A stretch of 64,000 bases of DNA from positions 62,001-126,000 of the forward strand of contig CAVXVA010000008.1 in NCBI GenBank assembly GCA_963765075.1, in the 5' to 3' direction. The translations under genes and the position numbers were made by a program. This document shows positions 1 through 7,770 of this stretch, piece by piece (positions within the stretch are counted from its first letter, which is position 1; the number at the start of each line of letters is the position of its first letter). Origin of the DNA: JAENVU01 sp963765075 (GTDB lineage: Bacteria; Actinomycetota; Acidimicrobiia; IMCC26256; JAENVU01). Below the pieces are notes generated by a model that saw only the letters and a list, made by a program, of their open reading frames with translations, had not been told where the DNA came from and ran no database searches.

Positions 1-58
1 CCGTATCGCTTTGCCCCTCGCCGGCCGACCCGACGGCGAGGCGACGCGGGTCGGCCGC

Positions 59-64
59 TACCCT
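59..64 (+). promoter_or_regulatory. -10 box of a probable leaderless promoter
   Basis: TACCCT lies six bases before the ATG at 71, so transcription would start at or next to the start codon. No Shine-Dalgarno sequence is visible. The same spacing recurs before six other genes in this window. Confidence 0.45.
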
Positions 65-70
65 GCGACC

Positions 71-532
71 ATGGCCAACTCAGCAGACGTTGTTTCCGTC
101 GAACGGCTCATCCCGGCCCTGCCGGAGCGGATCTTCGCCCTGATCGCGGACCCGACCAAACACCAGGATTTCGACGGCTCGGGCACGGTTCGTGCCGCGA
201 AGAACGTGCCGTCGGAACCGGTCGGTTTGGGGACGAAGTTCGGCATGAACATGAAGCTCGGGATCCCGTATTCGATGGAGAGCACGATCATCGAGTTCGA
301 ACCGAACCGGCGCGTCGCGTGGCAGACGCGACCACCGGGCGTCTTCGCGAAGTTCGCGGGCGGCCGGATCTGGCGGTACGAGCTGGAGCCCGCCGAGGGC
401 GGAACGCTGGTGCGGGAGTCGTGGGACATTTCGCAGGAGGCGGTGAAGGCCATCGTGCGACCAGCGGCGAAGAAGACGCGGGAGGCGATGGAGAAGACCC
501 TTGCCCGGATCGAGGAGATCGTCAGCCACTAG
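71..532 (+). CDS. SRPBCC family protein
   Basis: A 153-residue protein that fits a single START/Bet v1-like SRPBCC fold, a cavity that binds hydrophobic ligands. It begins with the usual strand and helix (VERLIPALPERIFALIAD, residues 10-27). Later strands read TIIEFEPNRRVAWQTRP, and it ends in a long amphipathic C-terminal helix rich in K, R and E, as in the polyketide cyclase/dehydrase-like subfamily. The frame is open back to 11, but the ATG at 71 is preferred because it starts the conserved fold and has a -10 box at leaderless spacing. No partner gene indicates a ligand. The gene is 42 bases upstream of an unrelated-looking gene on the same strand. Confidence 0.8.
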   Translation: MANSADVVSVERLIPALPERIFALIADPTKHQDFDGSGTVRAAKNVPSEPVGLGTKFGMNMKLGIPYSMESTIIEFEPNRRVAWQTRPPGVFAKFAGGRIWRYELEPAEGGTLVRESWDISQEAVKAIVRPAAKKTREAMEKTLARIEEIVSH

Positions 533-574
533 CCCGACCCGCGCCGCGCTGGCGCACCCCAGCCGAGGAGGAAT

Positions 575-2095
575 GTGCGGCGGACCTACGCGTGTGTGCT
601 CGAACTCGCCGACCCGGCGGGGAGGGATCCGGTGAACGCGCGGGCGATCACCAAGCGGTGGCTCGGCGCGACCTACGGCGGGTGGGCCGCAGAGGGTGAG
701 AGCGAATGGGTGCCCGAGCCCCACGCACAGGTGCGCTGGCGGATCGTGGAACACCTCGGCGACACCGCGTTCGAGCTGGTGTGGACTCGGCCTCACGACA
801 CCGACGCGAGTCTCTGGCGGCGCCTCCAGGTTCAGGTGGTGACGACTGCCGATGGCGACGGTCGGATCGTCATCATCGAAGGGTTGGAATCCCAAGACCG
901 CACGATTCGGGGCCGCTCGCCCGACACTCCGAGCGGGCCGGGCCTGGCCCGGGAACTGGCGGGTGCCGTGCATTGTGTCGACGGCGGCTGGCGGGTGCAG
1001 GCGGTACCGCACCGGATGAATGCGGACCGCGCGATGGAGGTCGACGCGTTCGTGCGCGGCGGTCGCCGGCTCCCGGTCGTGCTCTTTGGCACCGACACCA
1101 ATGGCCGAGTCAGCGCCGACGCCGACCGGTGCGCGGCCGAACTCGTCGGGCTCGCGCACGTGGTGGTGCTCGTCGACTTGGCCAGCGTCTCGGCCGTCGC
1201 CCGCGAGCTCGGCGCCGGACGCGCGGTGGGTCCGGGCGGGGTCCGGTTGCTCTGGCCGGACTGGCGATCGGTGGACCCACCCGAGCGCCACCGGGTCTGG
1301 CGGGCCGAGGACGTCAGTGGCCCCGACGGGCCGCGACCGGCGGTGCGGAACATGCTCCGCGTGCTCATCATCGATGCCGCGGTCCTGCGCATCGACGACG
1401 ATCCCGCCGTCGCCCGGATCGCCCGGGCCGAGAGTGCCTTCGAGCTCGGAGAACGACGGGCCGATCTGGCCCGGCTCGAACGGGCGGTGGCGGAGGACCA
1501 CGCGGTGGCCCACGAGTTGGTCGATGAATACCAGAGTGAACTCCGACGCGCCGATGACGAGGTGTATCGCCTCGAGCAGGCCATGGAACGCGAGCACGAA
1601 CTCCGGGTGCGGGCGGAGAACGCGTATCTCCAACTCGCAACGCGACCCGAGGACGCGCCCAGCCGGGCCGACGAAGTGCGAACCCTCGTCGAAGCCGTAC
1701 GGCTGGCGAAATCACGGCTCGAACATCTGGTGATCCTTCCGGAGGCCGAACGTTCGGCGCGGGGGTGGCACTACGACCGCGCCGACCTGGTGTGGGCGGA
1801 TCTGCTCCGGTTGGAGGCGGTGGCGGCGGATTGGGCGGCCGACGCGCTGGCCGGTGATTTCTCCGCCGAGGCGCGCCGGCGAGGACTCGATTGGGCCCGC
1901 GACATCTCCGAAGACGCGAAATCGAAGTTCGGCGACGAGTATCTGCGCCGCTACGACGGTCACATGGTGCAACTCGGACCGCACATTCGCCGGGCCGGTC
2001 GACAGATCCTGCGCATCTACTGCTATCTGGACGCGCCTCATCGCCGCGTCGTGATCGGCCATATCGGCGGTCATCTCGGCGACCGCACCGTCTGA
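575..2095 (+). CDS. Hypothetical protein with central coiled coil
   Basis: A 506-residue protein I do not recognise. The GTG start is preceded by a strong AGGAGG three bases upstream. Residues 1-150 are a mixed segment with regular beta-type hydrophobic patterning. About 170-260 resembles an alpha/beta fold (LPVVLFGTD, LAHVVVLVDLASV). About 285-350 is a charged helical stretch with heptad-like spacing, probably a coiled coil (LARLERAVAEDHAVAHEL, VYRLEQAMEREHELRVRA). The last 130 residues carry W, Y and R at intervals (GWHYDRADLVWADLLRLEAV). There is no signal peptide or membrane segment, so it is probably cytoplasmic. Some nuclease- or effector-associated proteins share this globular-coil-globular layout, but no catalytic signature is evident. 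Confidence 0.7.
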   Translation: MRRTYACVLELADPAGRDPVNARAITKRWLGATYGGWAAEGESEWVPEPHAQVRWRIVEHLGDTAFELVWTRPHDTDASLWRRLQVQVVTTADGDGRIVIIEGLESQDRTIRGRSPDTPSGPGLARELAGAVHCVDGGWRVQAVPHRMNADRAMEVDAFVRGGRRLPVVLFGTDTNGRVSADADRCAAELVGLAHVVVLVDLASVSAVARELGAGRAVGPGGVRLLWPDWRSVDPPERHRVWRAEDVSGPDGPRPAVRNMLRVLIIDAAVLRIDDDPAVARIARAESAFELGERRADLARLERAVAEDHAVAHELVDEYQSELRRADDEVYRLEQAMEREHELRVRAENAYLQLATRPEDAPSRADEVRTLVEAVRLAKSRLEHLVILPEAERSARGWHYDRADLVWADLLRLEAVAADWAADALAGDFSAEARRRGLDWARDISEDAKSKFGDEYLRRYDGHMVQLGPHIRRAGRQILRIYCYLDAPHRRVVIGHIGGHLGDRTV

Positions 2096-2131
2096 GGAAT
2101 GCTCCAGGCCAAGACCGGGGGCCACGTTCCG

Positions 2132-2137
2132 TATACT
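2132..2137 (+). promoter_or_regulatory. -10 box for tRNA-Ser
   Basis: TATACT sits 12 bases before the first base of the tRNA, the expected distance for a tRNA promoter. The region about 17 bases further upstream is not a good match to a -35 box. Confidence 0.4.
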
Positions 2138-2149
2138 TCCGTGCCACTC

Positions 2150-2242
2150 GGAGGGATGACTGAGCGGCCGAAAGTGCTCGCCTGCTAAGCGAGTAGGGGG
2201 TGTTAAGCCTCCTCGAGGGTTCAAATCCCTCTCCCTCCGCCA
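2150..2242 (+). tRNA. tRNA-Ser (anticodon GCT)
   Basis: The seven-base acceptor stem GGAGGGA pairs with TCCCTCC at 2232-2238, followed by discriminator G and an encoded CCA. The anticodon stem CTCGC/GCGAG encloses CTGCTAA, giving anticodon GCT, which reads AGC and AGT serine codons. A long variable arm typical of serine tRNAs and a GGTTCAAATCC T-loop follow. Confidence 0.97.
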
Positions 2243-2278
2243 TCGAAGAGCAGGACCGACCGACCGAATCGAGCCCCC

Positions 2279-2917
2279 GTGCCCACGCAGGCGGAGATCA
2301 GAACCTGGCTGAGCAACTTCGGCTCGGCGACCCTCGGCGAATCCGGTGCCCGGCTGATGGCGCCGCGCATCGCGCCGGCGTGGCCGGGGGCGCGGGTGGC
2401 CGCGCCGGTGTTCCCGGTGCGCTGTACCTCGGGCGACAACCTCGCCATCCACGTCGCCGCGGCGGAGGCCCCGGCGGGCAGCGTGCTGGTCGTCGACGTC
2501 GGTGAGTTGTCCGATTTCGGGTACTGGGGGGAGATCCTCACCACCGGTGCGCAGGCCCGAGGGATCGCCGGCCTCGTGATCGACGGCGGCGTACGAGACA
2601 TTCTTGCCATCGAGACCCTCGGGTTCCCGGTGTTCGCGGCGACCATTGCACTCCGCGGAGCGTCCAAGAACCAGCCCGGCGCGGTCAACATCCCGATCCG
2701 ATGCGGTGGCGCGTCGATCGTCCGCGGCGATTGGGTGGTCGGCGACGCCGATGGTGTGGTCATCGTTCCCGGCGAACACCTCGATGCGGTGATTCAGGAA
2801 GCGGCGACGCGCGCACAGAAGGAAGCCGCGATGCTCGAGGCGCTGCGGGGCGGCAAGACGACCATCAAGTTGTTGAAGCTCGATACGTCGGTGGTCCGCT
2901 TCGGCGAATCCGAGTAA
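2279..2917 (+). CDS. RraA-family aldolase (HMG/CHA aldolase-like)
   Basis: A 212-residue cytoplasmic protein of the RraA / 4-hydroxy-4-methyl-2-oxoglutarate aldolase family, class II metal-dependent enzymes that split HMG or oxaloacetate-type substrates to pyruvate. The family signature is present: a glycine (GEILTTGAQARG, about residues 83-94) followed about 20 residues later by the R-D pair in DGGVRD, which bind substrate and divalent metal. The GTG at 2279 is the first start after the tRNA. RraA proteins that only inhibit RNase E share this fold, but a neighbourhood of small-molecule enzymes favours an enzymatic role. The next gene begins two bases after the stop, so the pair is probably co-transcribed. 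Confidence 0.85.
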   Translation: MPTQAEIRTWLSNFGSATLGESGARLMAPRIAPAWPGARVAAPVFPVRCTSGDNLAIHVAAAEAPAGSVLVVDVGELSDFGYWGEILTTGAQARGIAGLVIDGGVRDILAIETLGFPVFAATIALRGASKNQPGAVNIPIRCGGASIVRGDWVVGDADGVVIVPGEHLDAVIQEAATRAQKEAAMLEALRGGKTTIKLLKLDTSVVRFGESE

Positions 2918-2919
2918 CC

Positions 2920-3942
2920 GTGCGCAGCTTCGCGTCCGACAATGCGGCGGGCGTCGATCCCGCGGTCATGGACGCGCTGGTCGGCGCGAATGTCGATCAT
3001 GCGCTGGCCTACGGGTCGGATCCGTGGACGGCACGAGCCACCGCGAGCTTCCGCGAACTGTTCGGCGCACCCGTCGAAGTGTGTTTCGTGTGGGGTGGGA
3101 CCGGGGCCAACGTCGTGTCCTTGCAGTCGCTCGTCGCGCCGTGGGACGCGGTCGTGTGCACGGCCAACGCCCACATCGCGGTCGATGAATGCGGCGCGCC
3201 CGAGCGGTTCACCGGCGCGAAGCTGCTGAGCGTTCCCGTCGTCGATGGGAAACTCCGGCCCGAACACGTCGTCGAGAGTCAGGTCGGCCGCGGCGACGAG
3301 CACCATTCGCAGGCCACGGTCGTGTCGATCACGCAGTCGACCGAATGCGGCACGCTCTATACGCCGGCCGAAATCGCCGCCATTGCCGAGGTCGCGCACG
3401 GTTACGACATGAAGGTCCATCTCGACGGTGCGCGCATTGCCAACGCGGTCGCGGCACTCGGGTGTGACGTGCGGGATATCACGATCGGCGCCGGAGTCGA
3501 TGTGGTGAGTTTCGGCGGCACCAAGAACGGCATGATGTACGGCGAGGCCGTGGTCTTCCTCGATCCGGCGCTCGGGGTGAACGCGCGGTTCATCCGGAAA
3601 CAGGCGACCCAGTTGCCGTCGAAGATGCGCTTCGTCGCCGCGCAGTTCGAGGCCATGCTCGCCGACGGGCGCTGGATCGCCAACGCGACTCACGCCAACG
3701 CGATGGCGGTACGCCTGGCCGAGGCGGTGCGCGACATCCCCGGGGTGGAACTCACCCGCGAACCCGTGGTCAACAGTGTGTTCGCCCGGCTCCCGGCCGG
3801 CGCGATCGGGCGTCTGCAGGCGCGCTCGTTCTTCTGGATGTGGGACGACGCCACGAGCGAAGTGCGGTGGATGACCGCGTTCGACACCACCGACGACGAC
3901 ATCGCGCACTTCGCCGCGATCCTGCGCGACGAACTGAGCTGA
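2920..3942 (+). CDS. Low-specificity threonine aldolase family protein
   Basis: A 340-residue PLP enzyme of fold type I, beta-eliminating lyase / threonine aldolase family, which cleaves beta-hydroxy amino acids such as threonine to glycine and an aldehyde. Seen: SFASDNAAGVDPAVMDA at the N-terminus, cofactor-ring-stacking histidine in TANAHIAVDE (about residue 86), cofactor-binding aspartate in HLDGARIAN (about 168) and the Schiff-base lysine in FGGTKNGMMYGE (about 199). The GTG at 2920 is used because it precedes the conserved N-terminal strand and lies two bases after the RraA stop. The frame is open further upstream but overlaps that gene. It converges on the dehydrogenase, with only one base between the stops. 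Confidence 0.9.
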   Translation: MRSFASDNAAGVDPAVMDALVGANVDHALAYGSDPWTARATASFRELFGAPVEVCFVWGGTGANVVSLQSLVAPWDAVVCTANAHIAVDECGAPERFTGAKLLSVPVVDGKLRPEHVVESQVGRGDEHHSQATVVSITQSTECGTLYTPAEIAAIAEVAHGYDMKVHLDGARIANAVAALGCDVRDITIGAGVDVVSFGGTKNGMMYGEAVVFLDPALGVNARFIRKQATQLPSKMRFVAAQFEAMLADGRWIANATHANAMAVRLAEAVRDIPGVELTREPVVNSVFARLPAGAIGRLQARSFFWMWDDATSEVRWMTAFDTTDDDIAHFAAILRDELS

Positions 3943-3943
3943 C

Positions 3944-4888
3944 TCAGCCGACGGTGGTTGCGGGGACGCGACCGGCCAGCACCTCGACCACCCCTGCGCA
4001 CGCGACCTGGGCCATGCGGGTGCGGGTCGCGGTCGACGCCGAACCGATATGTGGCAGCACCGTCACGTGCGGTGATCGGAGGAGGCCGGGGTGGACTGCG
4101 GGTTCCCGCTCGAACACGTCGATTCCCGCGGCGAAGATCGTGCGCTGCTCCAGCGCGTCGACCAAGGCCGCCTCGTCGACCACGGGACCGCGGGCGGTGT
4201 TCACGAGGACGGCCGTCGGCTTCATTGCGGCGAGCTGGACGGGTCCGATGAGGTGGCGGGTCGCGTCGGTGAGCGGCACGTGGAGCGACACGAAATCGGC
4301 ATCGGCCAACAACGAGTCGAGCGCTTCGATCCAGCCGGTCGCGCCGGTGTCGGTCCGCGTGTGGTGGAGCACGCTCATCCCGAACCCGCGGGCGCGTCGC
4401 GCCACCGCCTGCCCGATCCGGCCGTAGCCCACGAGCCCGAGGCACGCGCCGTGTACGTCGACGCCGAGGTACTGGTTGATGCCCCAACCCGCCCACCGGC
4501 CCTCGCGGAGGTCGGCCTCGGCCTCGCTGGCCCGGCGGGCCGCGGTGAGCATCAACAGGAACGCAAGATCGGCGGTGGTGTCGTCGAGCACTCCGGGCGT
4601 GTTGCACACGGCGACCCCGCGTGCACGCGCCGCGGCGACGTCGATGTTGTCGTACCCGACCGCGACGTTGGCGACGACCCGGAGCCGTTCGCCCGCCGCG
4701 TCGAGGAGATCGGCATCGATGCGGTCGGTGAGAAGACACACCACCGCATCGACGTCGGCGACCGCGGCGGCGAGTTCTGCCGGCGTGAAGGCCGCGTCGT
4801 CGTCCCGCTGCACGATGTCGTGACCCGCGGCGACGAGTGGGTCGAGGCCCCCGTCGGGTAACCGACGGGTGACGAGCACGCGCGCCAT
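3944..4888 (-). CDS. D-2-hydroxyacid dehydrogenase (glyoxylate/hydroxypyruvate reductase type)
   Basis: A 314-residue NAD(P)-dependent D-isomer 2-hydroxyacid dehydrogenase. The nucleotide-binding loop GLVGYGRIGQAVARRA lies near residue 146. The catalytic Arg is in NTARGPVVDE (about 227), the Glu in DVFEREP (about 257) and the His in VLPHIGSAS (about 276), so the R-E-H triad is complete. The likely reaction is reduction of glyoxylate or hydroxypyruvate, but substrate cannot be told from sequence. ATG at 4888 is chosen; an upstream in-frame ATG would overlap the cupin. Its start overlaps the cupin stop by one base, so the two are translationally coupled. Confidence 0.9.
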   Translation of the reverse strand: MARVLVTRRLPDGGLDPLVAAGHDIVQRDDDAAFTPAELAAAVADVDAVVCLLTDRIDADLLDAAGERLRVVANVAVGYDNIDVAAARARGVAVCNTPGVLDDTTADLAFLLMLTAARRASEAEADLREGRWAGWGINQYLGVDVHGACLGLVGYGRIGQAVARRARGFGMSVLHHTRTDTGATGWIEALDSLLADADFVSLHVPLTDATRHLIGPVQLAAMKPTAVLVNTARGPVVDEAALVDALEQRTIFAAGIDVFEREPAVHPGLLRSPHVTVLPHIGSASTATRTRMAQVACAGVVEVLAGRVPATTVG

Positions 4889-5271
4889 CAGTGGTTCGTG
4901 TAATCGACCGGTGCGGCGTCGGGCACGCCGACCGCGAAACAGAAGCAATGGATCGGGGCGTGATCGCTGACGGGCCTCAGGCTGTGTACCGCATCGGGTG
5001 GGATGTGGACGAGGTCCCCTTGACTGATCTCACGCGTCTCGTCGCCGATCGTCATGAGCCCCTTGCCTGCGGTGACGTAATAGAACTCGTGGGTCGGGTG
5101 CGAGTGGGGGTCGACGAAGCCGCCACCAGCGACTTCGAACTCACTCACGAGTTCGAGGTGGCCGCCTTGGGTGATCGCGTGCATCTCCCGCGGGTTGACG
5201 AGCCACCACACCGGAACGGTCCCGTTGTGCTCGACGACCGGCGCCACGGCTTCGATGGAGCGAACGTCCAT
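4888..5271 (-). CDS. Cupin domain protein
   Basis: A 127-residue single-domain cupin. Motif 1 reads DPHSHPTHEFYYVTAGKG (about residues 56-73) and motif 2 GDLVHIPPDAVHSLRP (about 85-100). Together they supply the histidine/glutamate metal ligands of the beta-barrel. It is probably a small metal-dependent enzyme or ligand sensor. It is coupled to the hydroxyacid dehydrogenase downstream and divergent from a ureidoglycolate-lyase-like gene. That enzyme family and ureidoglycine-type enzymes are often cupin-fold, so a role in the same glyoxylate or ureide metabolism is plausible but not shown. Confidence 0.85.
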   Translation of the reverse strand: MDVRSIEAVAPVVEHNGTVPVWWLVNPREMHAITQGGHLELVSEFEVAGGGFVDPHSHPTHEFYYVTAGKGLMTIGDETREISQGDLVHIPPDAVHSLRPVSDHAPIHCFCFAVGVPDAAPVDYTNH

Positions 5272-5359
5272 GGGCTCTCCCAGTGGAATCGGAGTGGGGT
5301 TTCGGCCCGTAGAATGGACCGTTCGGGCCAGCGTAGAACAACGAGACGGGGCGCACGGA

Positions 5360-5864
5360 GTGACAGGTTCGCAGCGGCGGCTGAGTGCGCAACCACTGAC
5401 GGTCGACGCGTTCGCGCCGTTCGGTTGGATCCCGGTCGCCGACACTGATCCGGCCGACGCCGGTTTCACCTACGAGTTCGAGTGGTCCGATGTGCACGTC
5501 AACGTGATCGCCCATGCGCCCGACGAAGTGGTCCACGTCGACGGTCGCATGATCTGTGACCGCTTCTACCGCCACGACACGCACACGCAGACGCTGTTGC
5601 CGCTCGACGTGCCGTCGGTGATCGCGGTGGCGCCGGCCGAGATCGAGTTCGCAACGCTCGACGACCTCGATCGCGTGCGGGCGTTTCGGTTGCAGCCACT
5701 CGACGGTTTCGCGCTTGGCGCGGGGCACGTGGCACTGGGGGCCGTTCCCACTCGGAGATCGGCCCGTCCACCTCTGGAATGTGCAAGGGAAGCGCTATGC
5801 CGAAGACAACCGTTGTGCGGAGCTGGGTCCGCGACTCGACGCGAGGTTCGAGATCGATGCGTGA
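5360..5864 (+). CDS. Ureidoglycolate lyase-like protein, frameshifted
   Basis: The protein resembles ureidoglycolate lyase (AllA), which splits ureidoglycolate into glyoxylate and urea. Seen from the GTG at 5360: QPLTVDAFAPFGWIPV, then HVDGRMICDRFYRHDTHTQT and LLPLDVPSVIAVAP, which match the family core. After codon 121 the expected C-terminal motif GTWHWGPFPLG appears only one base out of frame. Reading through the GGGG at 5722-5725 as GGG restores it and ends at TGA 5862-5864, eleven bases before uppP. Without the correction the frame runs to 5875. This is either a real one-base insertion that inactivates the gene or an assembly error. Confidence 0.7.
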
Positions 5865-5874
5865 GCGGAGTGTG

Positions 5875-6837
5875 ATGGCGCTCCCCGCGCGCGTCGGCGG
5901 CAGCCGGTCCGGACAGTTCGGGCTCGCCGCCGTGGTCGCGGTGCTGGTGGTGCTCCTGAGCGCGGTGCCGGCAACGGCCGCGCCGATGGGCGCGGTGGTC
6001 GACACCGGCTTGAGTGTGGGGCAGGCGATCGTGCTGGGGCTGGTGGAAGGCTTCACCGAGTACCTCCCGATCTCGTCGACCGGCCATCTCCTCGTCACGG
6101 CTCGGCTGCTCGACCTTCCCCACTCGGGCGCCGCCGGCGACGCGTTGAAGTCATACGAGATCGCGATCCAGTCGGGGGCGATCGTCGCGGTGCTCGGGCT
6201 CTACCGGCACCGGTTCACGACGATGATCGAGGGCTTCACGAAGCGCAGCGCCGAAGGCCGACAGCTCCTCACCGGGTTGGCGATCGCCTTCGTGCCCGCG
6301 GCCGTGGTCGGTCTGATCGGCGAGAAGGTGATCAAGCAGCACCTGTTCGGCGTGGGGCCGGTCATCGGCGCGTGGGCCGTCGGCGGAGTCCTGATCCTGG
6401 TGCTCGTCGCTCGGGGCGTGCTCACCAAGCCGGGCGGCCGACCGTTGGAGGGCCTGACATCGCGCGAGGCCGCGATCATCGGCTTCGCTCAGATCGCCGC
6501 CCTGTGGCCGGGAACCAGCCGTAGCCTGGTGACCATCGTCGCCGCGTTGCTGCTCGGATTGTCGATGGCGGCGGCGATCGAGTTCTCGTTCTTGCTCGGC
6601 GTGCTCACCCTGGGCGCCGCGACCGCGTATTCGGTGGTGAAGGACGGGTCGGCCATGGTCGATTCCTTCGGTCTGGTCACGCCGCTCATCGGCCTGGTGG
6701 TTGCGTTCTTCGCCGCGGTGGTCTCGGTGCGGTGGATGGTCACCTATCTCCAGAAGCACAGCCTCGCCATCTTCGGCTGGTACCGCATCGCCGTCGCGAC
6801 GATTGCACTGGTGCTCCTCGCGACGAACGTGATCTGA
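5875..6837 (+). CDS. uppP: Undecaprenyl-diphosphatase
   Basis: A 320-residue polytopic membrane protein that dephosphorylates undecaprenyl diphosphate, recycling the lipid carrier for peptidoglycan and other surface polymers; loss of uptake or overexpression classically affects bacitracin resistance. Both signature motifs are present: EGFTEYLPISSTGHLL at about 58-73, with the catalytic glutamates and serines, and PGTSRS at about 212-217 with the active-site arginine. About seven hydrophobic segments follow a 45-residue N-terminal extension that looks like an extra membrane anchor (GLAAVVAVLVVLLSAV). The ATG at 5875 lies just after the preceding gene; earlier in-frame starts would overlap it. 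Confidence 0.95.
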   Translation: MALPARVGGSRSGQFGLAAVVAVLVVLLSAVPATAAPMGAVVDTGLSVGQAIVLGLVEGFTEYLPISSTGHLLVTARLLDLPHSGAAGDALKSYEIAIQSGAIVAVLGLYRHRFTTMIEGFTKRSAEGRQLLTGLAIAFVPAAVVGLIGEKVIKQHLFGVGPVIGAWAVGGVLILVLVARGVLTKPGGRPLEGLTSREAAIIGFAQIAALWPGTSRSLVTIVAALLLGLSMAAAIEFSFLLGVLTLGAATAYSVVKDGSAMVDSFGLVTPLIGLVVAFFAAVVSVRWMVTYLQKHSLAIFGWYRIAVATIALVLLATNVI

Positions 6838-6863
6838 CGGCGAGACCTCCGCGGTACGCCCCG

Positions 6864-6869
6864 TACACT
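6864..6869 (+). promoter_or_regulatory. -10 box of a probable leaderless promoter (sulfotransferase)
   Basis: TACACT is seven bases upstream of the GTG at 6877. There is no ribosome-binding site, so a leaderless mRNA is likely. Confidence 0.45.
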
Positions 6870-6876
6870 GCCGCCC

Positions 6877-7770
6877 GTGGAGCGAGTCGACGCGATCATC
6901 GCCGGAGTGAACAAGGCGGGTACGACCTCGTTGTTCGTGTCGCTGAGTGAGCATCCCGATGTGGTGGCGTCGGCGATCAAGGAGTCTCGCTACTTCCTGC
7001 CCGCCCGCTACGGCGAGCCGCTCGGGTCCGTCGATGAGTGGAACGACCTCTTCGCCGGCGATCGACCGGTTCGCCTCGAAGCCACACCGTCGTACTTCTA
7101 CGGCGGCGCCGACGTGGCGCTGGCGATGCGCTCCACGCTGACCAACCCCAAGATCGTGCTCGTGTTCCGCGAACCCGTGGACCGTGCGATCTCGTTCTTC
7201 GAGTACCAGAAGGTGCGGCTGCGCATCCCGCAAGACCTCGGGATCGAGTCCTACCTCGAGACCGCCGACGCGTTGGCCCCGGCGGACTTCGACGATCCCG
7301 ACAACGAGAAGTACATGGCGGTGCGGGGCGGACGCTACGCCGACTGGCTGCCCGATTGGTGGGAGGTGCTCGGACCGGACGCGGTGAAGATCGTCTGGTT
7401 CGAGGACCTGATCCGCGATGGCGACGCGGTGCTGGCGGACGTCGCGGTCTGGCTCGGGCTCGATCCCGACCGGCTCTCCGATGCGGGCCTGCGGTCCGAG
7501 AATCGCACGACACCGTTCCGCAACGCCCGGCTGCAGCGACTGGCCCTGACCTTCAACGACGGGTCCGAGCGGCTCCTGCGCAGGATGCCGGCAGTCAAGC
7601 GTCGGCTCCGGTCGTGGTACTTCGCCCTCAATGGTCGATCGAGAGAATCCGACGCAGTGTCCGATTCGGTGCGGGCGGAGTTGGCCGAGCGATTCATCGA
7701 ACCGAACGCCCGGCTGGCGCGGTTGCTCGACGGCGCGGGGTTGGTGCGACCGTCCTGGTTGGCCGCCTGA
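6877..7770 (+). CDS. Sulfotransferase domain protein
   Basis: A 297-residue PAPS-dependent sulfotransferase. The 5'-phosphosulfate-binding loop GVNKAGTTSL sits at residues 10-19 and the 3'-phosphate-binding element VFREPVDRAISFFEY at about 91-105. Later KIVWFEDLIRDGDAVLADV is typical of bacterial carbohydrate sulfotransferases. No signal peptide is present, so it acts in the cytoplasm, probably transferring sulfate to a glycan or lipid. The GTG start is supported by a -10 box at leaderless spacing. It lies between uppP and murJ and converges on murJ with adjacent stop codons, which fits a surface-polysaccharide context. Confidence 0.88.
   Translation: MERVDAIIAGVNKAGTTSLFVSLSEHPDVVASAIKESRYFLPARYGEPLGSVDEWNDLFAGDRPVRLEATPSYFYGGADVALAMRSTLTNPKIVLVFREPVDRAISFFEYQKVRLRIPQDLGIESYLETADALAPADFDDPDNEKYMAVRGGRYADWLPDWWEVLGPDAVKIVWFEDLIRDGDAVLADVAVWLGLDPDRLSDAGLRSENRTTPFRNARLQRLALTFNDGSERLLRRMPAVKRRLRSWYFALNGRSRESDAVSDSVRAELAERFIEPNARLARLLDGAGLVRPSWLAA

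Noticed and set aside
80..1633. Long open frame on the minus strand opposite the coiled-coil gene
   Set aside because: It is Arg/Pro/His rich, crosses two genes on the other strand and has no motif or start signal. GC-rich DNA gives many such shadows.
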